Shown here: in pieces, positions 22,774 through 31,300 of the stretch | Position numbering within the stretch: the stretch's first letter is position 1 | Layout of the letters: each line of letters opens with the position of its first letter | Made by a program: the position numbers and the translations under genes | Assembly: GCA_964554215.1 (NCBI GenBank) | Contig: CAZKND010000004.1 | Location: forward strand, 1-35,536 | Direction: 5' to 3' | Source of the DNA: CAYLJV01 sp964554215 | GTDB taxonomy: Archaea > Hadarchaeota > Hadarchaeia > Hadarchaeales > JAGGTB01 | DNA length: 35,536 bases | The notes under the pieces: model-generated | What the model was told of the DNA's origin: nothing | Database searches by the model: none | The model's input: the letters and a program-made list of their open reading frames with translations, nothing else

Positions 22774-24093
22774 CTACGGTTTGAGTCTTTTTCTGTCCCG
22801 TGGGAACAGTACGCATTCTCTAATGTTTTCCGCGCCTGTGATGACCATCAACAATCTTTCGACTCCTAGGCCGAAACCTGCGTGAGGCGGCATCCCCCAT
22901 TCGAAGTTTTGCAGATGGTATTCGTACTGGTTCGGGTTCAATCCTTGTTTTCTCATCCTTTCTTCGAGCAGGTCTTTGTCGTGCACACGTGTACCACCGG
23001 AGGCCAACTCTATCTCATTGGCCATCAGGTCGAATGCGTGGCAGAGTTCCGGGTCTTCCTCGTTCGGTTTTATGTAGAACGGTTTCCCTTCGGTCGGCCA
23101 GTCGATCAGGAAGTAAGGGTCTTCCATTATCTCTCCCAGTTTTCTCTGCTCCGGGATTGAGAAGTCTTCACCCCATTCTATGCTTTCTCCGTGATCTTGA
23201 AGCATCTCTATTGCGTCCCCATAGCTGAGCCTTTCGAGCGGTAGGTCTGGGACCTTGATCTCTTTCTCCAATTCTTCGAGTTCTTTTGAATTGTTTTCTT
23301 TGACGTTTTCGTAGATTTTCGCCACGGTCTCTTCGAGAATCTCCATGACGTCTTCTTTTGTGGCGAAGGCCATCTCGATGTCGGCTGATTGCACTTCGTT
23401 CAGATGGTAGCTCGTGCTGTGTTCTTCCGCTCTGAAGATCGGACCTATTTCGAATATTTTTTCCAGGTTTCCGGTCATTACCTCTTTGTACAGTTGTGGG
23501 CTTTGGCTTAGGAATGCTTCTCTGTCGAAGTACTGTACCGGGAAGAGCATTGCTCCTGTTTCGGTGGCGGTTCCGACTATTTTGGGCGTGTTCACTTCTA
23601 CGAATCCTTTCTTCGTGAATTCGTTCCTTATTGTTTGAAGTGTTTGATGTTTGATTTTGAAGATTGAGGATGGTTTTGGTCTTCTGATGTCTAGGAGTCG
23701 GGAGTTCAGTCTAGTGTCCATGTCCGCGTCTACTCGTCCTGTTGGGTCTAAAGGTAGAGGTGTTTTAGCCTTGTTCAACACCCTTATCTCGTCGGGGATT
23801 ATTTCTACTCCCCTCGGCGCTTGGTCTGATTTTGTTATTTCTCCTTTGACTGCTATGGCTGATTCTTTGTTCAGGTCGGATATCTTTTCAAATATCTCTT
23901 CGCTCACTTTGGATTGTGGAGCGGTTATCTGGATTTTTCCGGTTGTGTCTTTGAGCATAAAGAATTGTATTCCGCCGAGGTCTCGTCTGTCTTCGACCCA
24001 TCCCATTACTATGGTTTCTTCTCCTTCTTGCTCGGGTTCGATTTCTTGAGCGGCGTGTTCTCTTCTCCAGTCTCCTAGTTTTTCTTTTGACAT
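22774..24093 (-). CDS. aspS: Aspartyl-tRNA synthetase, probably non-discriminating
   Basis: Class II synthetase charging tRNA-Asp. The N-terminal anticodon-binding OB domain (GWVEDRRDLGG, residues 31-41) is followed by the catalytic core. Motif 2 is FEIGPIFRAEEHST, the aspartate-binding region is SQSPQLYKEVM, and motif 3 is GFGLGVERLLMVITG. The 439 residues are the archaeal length. Two OB-domain positions reported to separate discriminating from non-discriminating archaeal enzymes, Trp26 and Lys85 in Thermococcus, align with Glu34 and Pro93 here. Pro at the second position is the relaxed type, so it may also charge tRNA-Asn. It is convergent with the reductase gene, 17 bases apart. Confidence 0.95.
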   Translation of the reverse strand: MSKEKLGDWRREHAAQEIEPEQEGEETIVMGWVEDRRDLGGIQFFMLKDTTGKIQITAPQSKVSEEIFEKISDLNKESAIAVKGEITKSDQAPRGVEIIPDEIRVLNKAKTPLPLDPTGRVDADMDTRLNSRLLDIRRPKPSSIFKIKHQTLQTIRNEFTKKGFVEVNTPKIVGTATETGAMLFPVQYFDREAFLSQSPQLYKEVMTGNLEKIFEIGPIFRAEEHSTSYHLNEVQSADIEMAFATKEDVMEILEETVAKIYENVKENNSKELEELEKEIKVPDLPLERLSYGDAIEMLQDHGESIEWGEDFSIPEQRKLGEIMEDPYFLIDWPTEGKPFYIKPNEEDPELCHAFDLMANEIELASGGTRVHDKDLLEERMRKQGLNPNQYEYHLQNFEWGMPPHAGFGLGVERLLMVITGAENIRECVLFPRDRKRLKP

Positions 24094-24202
24094 CGTTTTC
24101 CACGTTAGGTTTTAGGTTTTTATTATTATCCCGGAAATCGGCATTTTGACCGGAGCAGTAGTTATTAATGTTTATTTTTATTACATTTGATAAGGGAGTC
24201 AG
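24094..24202. promoter_or_regulatory. Divergent aspS / response-regulator promoter region
   Basis: This 109-base gap separates divergent starts. For the response regulator, TGTTTATTTTTATTA (about 24169-24183) lies 20-35 bases before its TTG, and GGGAG (24194-24198) gives a Shine-Dalgarno site. For aspS, the minus-strand run AATAATAAAAACC (about 24113-24125) lies 20-32 bases before the ATG. Promoter roles are inferred from spacing. Confidence 0.4.
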
Positions 24203-24670
24203 TTGAATTCAGGATTGGAAGATGATGTAAACGTCCTTTTGGTGGACGATGATGAGAATTTTAACGAACTAGCGAGGCAGTTTTTCGGTAGAGATAAGAG
24301 TAAAATCAATCTCATCGTGTGCGGTTCTCCAGATAAGGTCATGGAGAAGATAGAGAACAATGATATTGATGCCGTGATTTCTGATTTTAAGATGCCGGAT
24401 CAGAACGGGTTTGAACTTTTTGAGGAGGTAAGGGGTAGATGGGAAGATTTACCTTTCATAATCTTGACTGGTCAGGGTGAGGAGGATGTTGCTATGGAGG
24501 CTTTGAACAAGGGTGTTGACCAGTACCACATTAAAAAGGAAAATCCGATCGATCAGTTCAGAAGCCTTTCGAAGTCTATTCTGGAGGAAGTGGTCAGGGT
24601 TAAGGGAAAAAGAGAATTGGAAAGTTTCAACGAAAGGATAGAGGAATTGAGAAAGGAGTTAGATGATTAA
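24203..24670 (+). CDS. Stand-alone response regulator receiver protein (copy 1)
   Basis: CheY-like receiver domain of 155 residues. The acidic pocket is VLLVDDDENF (D15-D17), the phospho-acceptor is Asp61 in AVISDFKMPD, the switch Thr is in FIILTGQGEED, and the Lys is in YHIKKEN. Instead of a DNA-binding domain it ends in a charged coiled-coil-like helix (KRELESFNERIEELRKEL). No histidine kinase is nearby. The start is TTG at 24203 with GGGAG upstream. It is paralogous to the next gene: both share FIILTG-x-G and VAMEALNKG followed by D-x-YH. The output is unknown. Confidence 0.88.
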   Translation: MNSGLEDDVNVLLVDDDENFNELARQFFGRDKSKINLIVCGSPDKVMEKIENNDIDAVISDFKMPDQNGFELFEEVRGRWEDLPFIILTGQGEEDVAMEALNKGVDQYHIKKENPIDQFRSLSKSILEEVVRVKGKRELESFNERIEELRKELDD

Positions 24671-24757
24671 TTTCTATCATCTGTTTTCGGAAAAGGTAAT
24701 AGTGATGGAAAGAAAGTTTAATTGTTGATAATTTTTATCGGATTGTTGGTGAGATAG

Positions 24758-25249
24758 ATGGACATAGAAGATGAAGGAAAAAAGGTCAAAGCTTTGATGG
24801 TGGACGATAATGAGGACCTTTTAGAGTTGGTGGAGATTTTCTTCGAAAGGGATAGGCCTAACATTGATTTGGATTTGACCAGTTCTGGTGAAGAGGCTTT
24901 GGAGATGGTGAAAGAAGGGTCTTATGATGTCATTGTTTCTGATTATGATATGCCCGTTGTTAGTGGGTTGGATTTTTTGGAAGAGATAAGGTCTGAGGGA
25001 ATAGACACCCCTTTCATAATTTTGACGGGGAAGGGTCAGGAAGAGGTGGCGATGGAAGCGTTGAATAAAGGGGCTGATAAGTATCATAAAAAGTCTCAGA
25101 ATGTGGCTTCCGGTTTTGATGATTTAGCTGATTCAATGTTGGAGGAAGCGAAGAGGGCTAAGAGTGAGTCTGAGTTGAAGACTTTCCAACATTGGATAAA
25201 GGGTTCCGCGGATTCTGAATCGGATGAAGAAGATGACCAACTTTTTTGA
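24758..25249 (+). CDS. Stand-alone response regulator receiver protein (copy 2)
   Basis: Second receiver-only protein, 163 residues, clearly duplicated from or with copy 1. The acidic pocket is LMVDDNED (D16, D17), the phospho-acceptor is Asp62 in VIVSDYDMPV, the switch Thr is in ILTGKGQEEV, and Lys is in YHKKSQN. The tail is different and ends in an acidic segment, SESDEEDDQLF. The 87-base gap after copy 1 contains TTGATAATTTTTATC, so it probably has its own promoter and the two may respond to different signals. The first GTCAAC repeat begins eight bases after its stop. Confidence 0.87.
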   Translation: MDIEDEGKKVKALMVDDNEDLLELVEIFFERDRPNIDLDLTSSGEEALEMVKEGSYDVIVSDYDMPVVSGLDFLEEIRSEGIDTPFIILTGKGQEEVAMEALNKGADKYHKKSQNVASGFDDLADSMLEEAKRAKSESELKTFQHWIKGSADSESDEEDDQLF

Positions 25250-25256
25250 TCCGTTA

Positions 25257-25328
25257 TTGTAGGTCAACAGTCAACTCTTTTGCTTTATTTTTCCACTAAT
25301 ATGATGGTTGTTGGGCAACGGTCAACAC
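25257..25328 (+). repeat. GTCAAC tandem-hexamer repeats, left group (two copies)
   Basis: Two copies of a roughly 21-base element: TTGTAGGTCAACAGTCAACTC at 25257-25277 (quoted here in part: GGTCAACAGTCAACTC) and GGGCAACGGTCAACAC ending at 25328. Each has the hexamer GKCAAC followed one base later by GTCAAC, a 7-base period. The copies start 51 bases apart. They fill the gap between copy 2 of the response regulator and the end of the minus-strand HTH gene. A protein-binding site (operator or iteron) is inferred. Confidence 0.7.
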
Positions 25329-25720
25329 TATTTTTTCTTCTCTAGTTCGGCCATTCTCTTCTCCAATCTTGCCCGGATCATCTCTTTGTTGCCCTGTTGG
25401 TGTGCTAGGTTTAGATAGTCTTCGAGGTCCTTGACAAAGTGTTGCACCGCTTCAGGTTCCAATATTCCGCTGTAGACTGCCAATTCGAGGGTAAAAAAGG
25501 ACTCTATAATCTTCTCATATCCTTTTTTATATCTTTTCCAGGCTCCTGAGCGGTTTATTCCTAGTTTAGAGGCAATATCTTGAAAGCTTGAATCTTCGTC
25601 ACGGAAGTAAAGTATCATAGATTTTAATTCTCCCTTTTTCAGCCCTGATTTTTTGAGTAGAGCCTTCGCTAGTTTGTTTTCTTCAATCCAATCTTCTATA
25701 TCGTCTCTTTCATTCTCCAT
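25328..25720 (-). CDS. Helix-turn-helix protein of unknown family
   Basis: This 130-residue protein has a central helix-turn-helix: SSFQDIASKLGINRSGAWKR (residues 44-63) followed by YKKGYEKI. A helical, partly acidic C-terminal region (EPEAVQHFVKDLEDYLNL) ends in a basic tail (RARLEKRMAELEKKK). The HTH resembles sigma-region-4-like or Trp-repressor-like helices; I do not recognise a named family. GTCAAC repeats flank it at both ends, so it may bind them. It is divergent from the second HTH gene; LGINRSGAWKRYKKG resembles LDVNPKSVYKYKKG in that protein. It could be a repressor of the neighbouring HTH-ATPase pair. Confidence 0.72.
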   Translation of the reverse strand: MENERDDIEDWIEENKLAKALLKKSGLKKGELKSMILYFRDEDSSFQDIASKLGINRSGAWKRYKKGYEKIIESFFTLELAVYSGILEPEAVQHFVKDLEDYLNLAHQQGNKEMIRARLEKRMAELEKKK

Positions 25721-25847
25721 TTATAACTACTCCATATGTTTCCTATTTCGGGAAACAGTTGTTAAGTTTTACTGATTTTTGTGATGATGTTTTGGATTGT
25801 TTTTCTCTCGATGATCTGATTTTCCTCCTAAAGTCCCTTTTGTTGTC

Positions 25848-25945
25848 TTTTGGTCAACGTTTTGTTGATTGTAGGGCAACGGTCATCAACCGTTATGTAT
25901 ATGTAGTCTTTAGGACAACTTTAAATGTAGTCTTCCGGTCATCAT
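25848..25945 (+). repeat. GTCAAC repeats, right group, upstream of the HTH-ATPase operon
   Basis: Several related sites lie in the 233-base divergent gap. TCAAC-GTTTT-GTTGA (25854-25868) is an inverted repeat. TTGTAGGGCAACGGTCATC (from 25869) matches the left-group copies at most positions. A further direct repeat ATGTAGTCTT occurs at 25901-25910 and 25925-25934, each followed by a degenerate half-site (AGGACAAC and CCGGTCATC). The last pair brackets the likely TATA element CTTTAAATG of the downstream gene, so occupancy could block transcription. The origin/iteron role is speculation. Confidence 0.65.
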
Positions 25946-25953
25946 GTGATAGC

Positions 25954-26625
25954 ATGGAAGTTGAAATAACTAAGTACATCCCGTCCGACAAGAGACTTGC
26001 AATAGCTCAGGAAGTAGTTGAAGAAGAAGGGATAAGACCTTTAGCCCGTCAATTGGACGTAAACCCCAAATCAGTGTACAAATATAAGAAAGGAAACGCC
26101 CATCCTGGTGATGAAGTCATGTCTAAAATCCTGTCAATCGCCGAAGAGGATACCGAAATCGATCTTGACGAACATCTTGATGAACTCAGAGAGGACTTTC
26201 TTTCAGCACTTGAATCTCGGAAGGGAGAAATGGGTGCGGAAGAAGAAAGCGAAGATACTTCCACTGAGTCCGGAACTGGAAAGGATTCGGAAGAAGTCTC
26301 TAAGGAAGATAGTGTTGGTCCTGAGTCAACGGAAGAAAAGGAGAGCCCGGAAAGTGTAGACGAGAAGACAACAGAATCGCTTGATCTGGACGAAATCTGT
26401 GATAAAATTGACGTTACCAGTCCGTTCAACCGGACGAAAGTGGAGAAACTGTTAGGTGCGATGAAGGAACTTGAAAATCCAGAAATCGAAGAGTTGATAG
26501 AAGAGTCGAACCTCTCCAGGGGTGCTGTAGAGAAATACCTTGAGAGACTTCAGGGCAAAGACCTTATCGACAAGTCGAACGAAGGAACTTACAACATCAA
26601 GATAAATATTTCCGAGGGGAACTGA
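25954..26625 (+). CDS. Two-HTH DNA-binding protein with an acidic linker
   Basis: This 223-residue protein has an N-terminal Xre-like helix-turn-helix (GIRPLARQLDVNPKSVYKYK, residues 26-45). A highly acidic, disordered Glu/Ser/Asp linker covers about 92-145. A C-terminal winged-helix-like domain (PEIEELIEESNLSRGAVEKY, 176-195, then LQGKDLIDKSNEGTYNIKI) completes it. The open frame extends upstream to 25759, but the ATG at 25954 is the sensible start: the upstream part has no homologue-like features, differs in composition and contains the repeats. The ATPase gene starts one base after its stop. It is perhaps a regulator, or the site-specific adaptor of the ATPase. Confidence 0.75.
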   Translation: MEVEITKYIPSDKRLAIAQEVVEEEGIRPLARQLDVNPKSVYKYKKGNAHPGDEVMSKILSIAEEDTEIDLDEHLDELREDFLSALESRKGEMGAEEESEDTSTESGTGKDSEEVSKEDSVGPESTEEKESPESVDEKTTESLDLDEICDKIDVTSPFNRTKVEKLLGAMKELENPEIEELIEESNLSRGAVEKYLERLQGKDLIDKSNEGTYNIKINISEGN

Positions 26626-26626
26626 T

Positions 26627-27805
26627 TTGACATCTCTAATAGACAAAAAGTTCACACAGGACGAATTCGATAGGAAGAAAGAAGCTTACTTCGACAAATT
26701 TGAATGGGATTTCAACCCGTTCGCTCAGAAAGATCCCTTACCAGACCCTGAACTTTTGGTCCCACACCAGGTCAAAGATGTTCAAGAGTTAATCGATCTA
26801 GTCACCGAAGGAGATTTGGTTTCTTTCATAGTCTCGAAGATCGGCATGGGAAAGACCACTTTGTGCAAGTTCTTGGACAACGCATTGCCCGAGCAAGAGG
26901 ATGAAAATATCGTCTCCGTCTTCCTGCATGGTCCTTCGATCGACAATGGGGAACAGATGCTTCGCATCATCTTGGAGAGGTTGGAATTGAGGTCGAAAGA
27001 AGGCGATGTCGCGATGGAGTTTGAACAGCTCAGAAACTGGCATCAAGATTATTCAGATTTTACCCTTAATATAATAATAGACGAATTCCCCGACATCAAC
27101 GAAAAATCCTTGAACATGGTTCGATCCCTGGCCGACTTGGAAGGGATAGTGATGATTTTGAACGGTCAAGAAAACGAGTTGGAAGATTTCGTCAAGGACA
27201 ACGCGCCGGCCCTGTATGAGAGGAGGAGGCACACGCTCCGGTTGGAACCTCTCACCCGTGACGAGTTGAGGGAGTTGGTTATGTATCGGATGGCTTGGGC
27301 TCGAGGTGGGGATTATGAGAGGAGGATAGTGAAGCCGTTTACCGAGGAGGCTATAGATGAACTTCACGAAAAATCTGACGGGGTTCCGAGAAGGGCTTTG
27401 AAGCTCGCCGGCGATTCGGTCTACAATATGGTGGATAGCGATGAGATGAGGATCACACCTGAGTTGGTACATGAGAGGGATAAGAAAACCGACGAGGATG
27501 TTGAGCCCGATGAAGATGAGAAAACGGATTCTATCGAAAGTGTTTATGCTGACGAGGAAGAAGAGGAAGTTTCAGAAGAGGAGGAAGCTTCCAGCGGAGA
27601 AGAAGTGAAGACTGAAGATGAAGAAGAGGAAAGTCCTGAGGAGGAAGGTGGGGAGGAAGTTCCTGAAGTTGAGGAAAGTTCTGATCAGGAAGATGATGAG
27701 ACCCCCAGCGAGGAAGATGAGGAAGAAGAGAAAACTGAAGATGAAGAAGAAGAGAGTTCCGGTGAAGAAGACGAGGAAGGATTTTGGTCCTTCTTAGGTT
27801 TTTAG
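26627..27805 (+). CDS. AAA+ ATPase of the ExeA/Orc-like type with acidic tail
   Basis: 392 residues. The N-terminus YFDKFEWDFNPFAQ (21-34) is like ExeA/TniB-family ATPases. Walker A is SKIGMGKTT (70-78), Walker B is NIIIDEFPD (148-156), sensor 1 is near N179 (MILNGQ), and GVPRRALKLAGD (252-263) is a sensor-2/lid segment as in Orc1/Cdc6 and ExeA. Residues 284-384 are almost entirely Glu, Asp, Ser and Lys, and the protein ends in the hydrophobic EGFWSFLGF. The TTG start at 26627 follows GAGGGGA. It is co-transcribed with the two-HTH gene. Possible roles are replication or partition, transposition helper, or remodelling. No transposase is adjacent. Confidence 0.78.
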   Translation: MTSLIDKKFTQDEFDRKKEAYFDKFEWDFNPFAQKDPLPDPELLVPHQVKDVQELIDLVTEGDLVSFIVSKIGMGKTTLCKFLDNALPEQEDENIVSVFLHGPSIDNGEQMLRIILERLELRSKEGDVAMEFEQLRNWHQDYSDFTLNIIIDEFPDINEKSLNMVRSLADLEGIVMILNGQENELEDFVKDNAPALYERRRHTLRLEPLTRDELRELVMYRMAWARGGDYERRIVKPFTEEAIDELHEKSDGVPRRALKLAGDSVYNMVDSDEMRITPELVHERDKKTDEDVEPDEDEKTDSIESVYADEEEEEVSEEEEASSGEEVKTEDEEEESPEEEGGEEVPEVEESSDQEDDETPSEEDEEEEKTEDEEEESSGEEDEEGFWSFLGF

Positions 27806-28303
27806 CGATTCGGTTTCTACTTTTCTGTCTTGTTTGAAATGGTGGGGTGGGAAATTTTTCAGGAATAAAAAGTTAAGTGTAAGTTGATTGTGGAACGCTT
27901 CCTTTTAGTTCATTCTTCTGAAAATTTTTTCTTTCTCCATCTGGCTTTGAAGGAGAGCTCTTCACTTCTGAAGTTTTTAGATGTTTTTTGGAATGTTTTA
28001 CATGTCTCAATTTCGGTTTGGAGTTTCGAAGTTTTTTGGAAGGTAGGGGGGTTCACCCCGGAAAAACAACTGTTTCGTCAATCGACGATATAGTTTTAAA
28101 CAGGTGTCGGAAATATAGGCCTATTTTGCCGGAAAAAAACGCTCTTGACTTATAAGGAGCACAACCCTTAAGTAAGTCCTTTTAACTACTTTATTCCGGC
28201 CAATAATCAAAAACGAAAGCTACGATTAGGAAAAATGATAAAATTGGCAATCAAATCTGACAATCAAGTTAAGTTAAAAGAGCATAATGGAGGTGAAAAT
28301 AAT
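27806..28303 (+). promoter_or_regulatory. Long noncoding region and promoter/leader of the surface-protein gene
   Basis: Almost 500 bases without a convincing gene. A 69-codon frame at 27884-28093 is Phe/Leu/Ser-rich and unlike the acidic neighbours, so I leave it out. ATAGGCCTAT (28115-28124) is a perfect 10-base palindrome. CTTATAAGG (28149-28157) is a good TATA box, which would start transcription near 28180 and give a leader of about 120 bases. GGAGGTGA (28289-28296), seven bases before the ATG at 28304, is the strongest Shine-Dalgarno site in the window. A long leader with a strong ribosome site fits a highly expressed surface protein. Confidence 0.55.
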
Positions 28304-31300
28304 ATGAATTATATGAATGATAAAAAGATTACAACGGCCGCTACATTTCTAGCTGTTGCAATCTCGGTACTAATGATGGTCGTTCCTGTTCTTGCTGAGC
28401 ACACACAATCTGCTGAGTGGAAAGAGACAGGAAACGATGAGTATAAAGTAGCTGCTGACGACAACTTTGTAACATCTATTACTGTTACTACTAATGGTGA
28501 TTCTGTAGACAATATTCAGATAGTCGGTGAGAATATCAGTCCCGTTATGAATGCGCCTAAAGGAGAGAATTTTTTCATTCAAGGTTCAAGCAGTTTTTCT
28601 TCTTTGAGGGGTGGAAATAATCTAGTACTTCAAGAGGGTGCAGAACTCAAATTAAATGGCCCTGTTTCTGTTGAGATTCGAGAAAACACTAGAGTTAAAG
28701 TTGAGGAGAATACTTCTGTTTGGGGTCCAAATANNNNNNNNNNGTATTTAACTAAGGAAAATGAGTATGTGGAAACTAAAAGTTTAATAAACACCCAGAT
28801 AGAGGAAAATGATAATATCTCGAATGTTGAGGAGAAAACCGTAGACTTTAGTGGATCTTCTGTAACTATAAGATTAACTGAGGACGCTGAAGTTGTAACT
28901 ACAGAAAATGAGAATAAAGTTTCACTTCCATCCGACACGGAATTTGAGATTATTTCGTCAGTTTCCGTAACTGGTGCATTGGGAGATGGAGATAATATAG
29001 AATTGTTAAACGACGAGAATGTTAGTCCTGATAACTTATCTGGTTTTACGAGAACTAACCCGTTGGAAGCTTTGGAAGTAATTGAGATGACTAATCCGAG
29101 TGATGACTTTGATAATCCTTCTGCAGATCCAGGAGAGACTTTGTATGCAAATGAAGTTATCGCTGAGAATGGTACCGAATTAGTTCTTAATGGATCAGCT
29201 GATGTTGAGATGGCTGAAAACACTCCTGTTGTAAGACAATCTGGAGATGAACTTGAGATAGAGAATGCTGAAAGAGCTTCTGCGATACCGGATGGTTGGA
29301 AAACAGAACTAAAAATGGACCATCCTGACCTATCTGAAAATTACATCGAATATATTGCTATGACCGAAGACGATGAATTAACATCTGAAATAGAGATACC
29401 GGTCGCGGTTAAGATGGATAAGGAAAACAAATACGTCAATGTGAGAACAATAGATACCAAAGAAAATCCTGAAACTGAGGTAAATAGGCTCTTGCTTGTT
29501 GCGGATGAACAATCACCACAGGTAGAAGAGTTCAACGCAAGCCCAGAATGGGCTGGCGAAAACGAGGATGTTGAAATCCAGATTGAAATGTCTGAGTCCT
29601 TAGGAGTAGCTCCTGACGTTGCAGTCAAGGAAGACAGTGGAGAATACATGTCAGTAGAATTGGAAAGCTCTCAGGACAATACTATTTACGAGGCAGTTTA
29701 CACAACTGGTGATAACAAGGAAAGAGATGGAGAAGCAACCGTATTGATTGAAAACTACGAAGATACTGTTGGAAACGAAGGAGATCCGGAGACTCGTAAC
29801 TTTGTTGTTGATAGAGCGGCTCCTCAAACACCTAAATTTTCAGATGTCATTAATGGGTGGCCAATAGACAAGACTAACGCAGATGAGATTCAGACAAACG
29901 ATCCAACATATCTATTAGAGGCCTATGCAGAAGATAACAACTATTTGGGTCCAGATCAAGACCTAACAAATGGAACTATTGTTTTGACCTACAGTGGAGA
30001 AGAAGTTACCATTGATGCTGCTGATGATGGATACTGGAAGAAGTCAATAAGTCTAAGTGATGGAACGCATGAATTCGGTGTCAAGTACATCGACCGAGCA
30101 GGTAATGAGAGTGAAGAAAATCTCGAAAATATCACAGTAGACACGACAGCACCTTCCATAACCATCACGAATGATATGGAAGATGGAGCTTATATCGCAG
30201 ACAACCAACCTGTTATTGAACTATCCATCGAAGATGAACTTCTAGGAATCGACAATAGAGTTGTCGATGATAAACCTGATTATGATGGAGACAATGTGGG
30301 TTACGAGGTATTACTTACCACTGCGGACTTCGCAAAAAACGTTTCTCCAGATAACTTTGAAAGTGACGCGGAATTGGAGAATGTTAGTGATGAGGTCATA
30401 GGTTACTACAATATCGATGCAGAGGACAATGAGACTGAAAAAGGAATTTCTTTGAAAAATGAATTGCCATTTGATAACAATAACAACGAGGTACCTTTCG
30501 AAAGTAAACTGGAAAATGCATTAGAAGACGGTATAGAGCTGGAAGAAGGAACCTACGCTCTCTATGTAATAGCAGGTGACAACTTGCAGACCAACACGAA
30601 ATCTCTTGAATTCACCGTAGATATAACCGATCCTGATTTCACTAAAGACCATGTTCTCCATACTGAAGACGAAGACGGAATGAGACATGAAGACGGTGGA
30701 GTGACGACTGACAAGAAGACATGGACTTGGAGTGGTACTTCAGATGAAGCCAAATCGACGATTGTTATGATGGATGCTGACGGTGAAGAATTAGGCTCTA
30801 CAACAGCCGGCGAAGACAAAGAGTGGGATATAGAAGTAACTTTCAACGAAGATGGTCGTAGAACCATATTCTTCCAAGAAGTCGATAGAGCAGGAAACAC
30901 CTCGGAAGAAATAAGGTGGGGTACATTCGCTGTAGACACCACCGCACCTTCGATTGAAATGTCCGAGGATACCAAGGCTCTAGACGGAACGGAGACCAGT
31001 GAAAGTAGTATAGATATCCAAGCAACAATCACTGATGAGATAGCAGAACCAAATGAAGATCTCACAGTTAGCGTGAGTGCTCCTAATTACGATTTGCCGC
31101 AAGGTGATGTAACTCTAGGAGAAGACGGTGTATTGGACATTGATGTTCCACTAGAAGAAGGACCAAACACCATTAAGATAACTGCAATAGACGGTACCAA
31201 CAATGTTGCTACGTCTAGCATCAAGGTGACCAGAACGGTCGCTCCTTGGGCAATGTATGCTACGATAGCTGCGATTATAGCTATCATACTAGCTGCGTTG

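Noticed and set aside
25257..25945. GTCAAC repeats as a CRISPR array
   Set aside because: The units are short, irregularly spaced and partly inverted, with no regular repeat-spacer pattern and no cas genes.
25759..25953. N-terminal 65-codon extension of the two-HTH protein
   Set aside because: Composition differs from the rest of the protein, it contains the GTCAAC repeats and the likely TATA element, and an ATG at 25954 gives a natural HTH N-terminus.
28045..28065. GGGGGTTCACCCC-like sequence resembling a tRNA T-arm
   Set aside because: The stem pairs around a six-base loop, not a seven-base T-loop, and no acceptor, D or anticodon arm could be built around it.
27884..28093. 69-codon frame in the gap before the surface-protein gene
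   Set aside because: Phe/Leu/Ser-rich and almost free of the Asp/Glu excess seen in every neighbour; no ribosome site and no recognisable motif.
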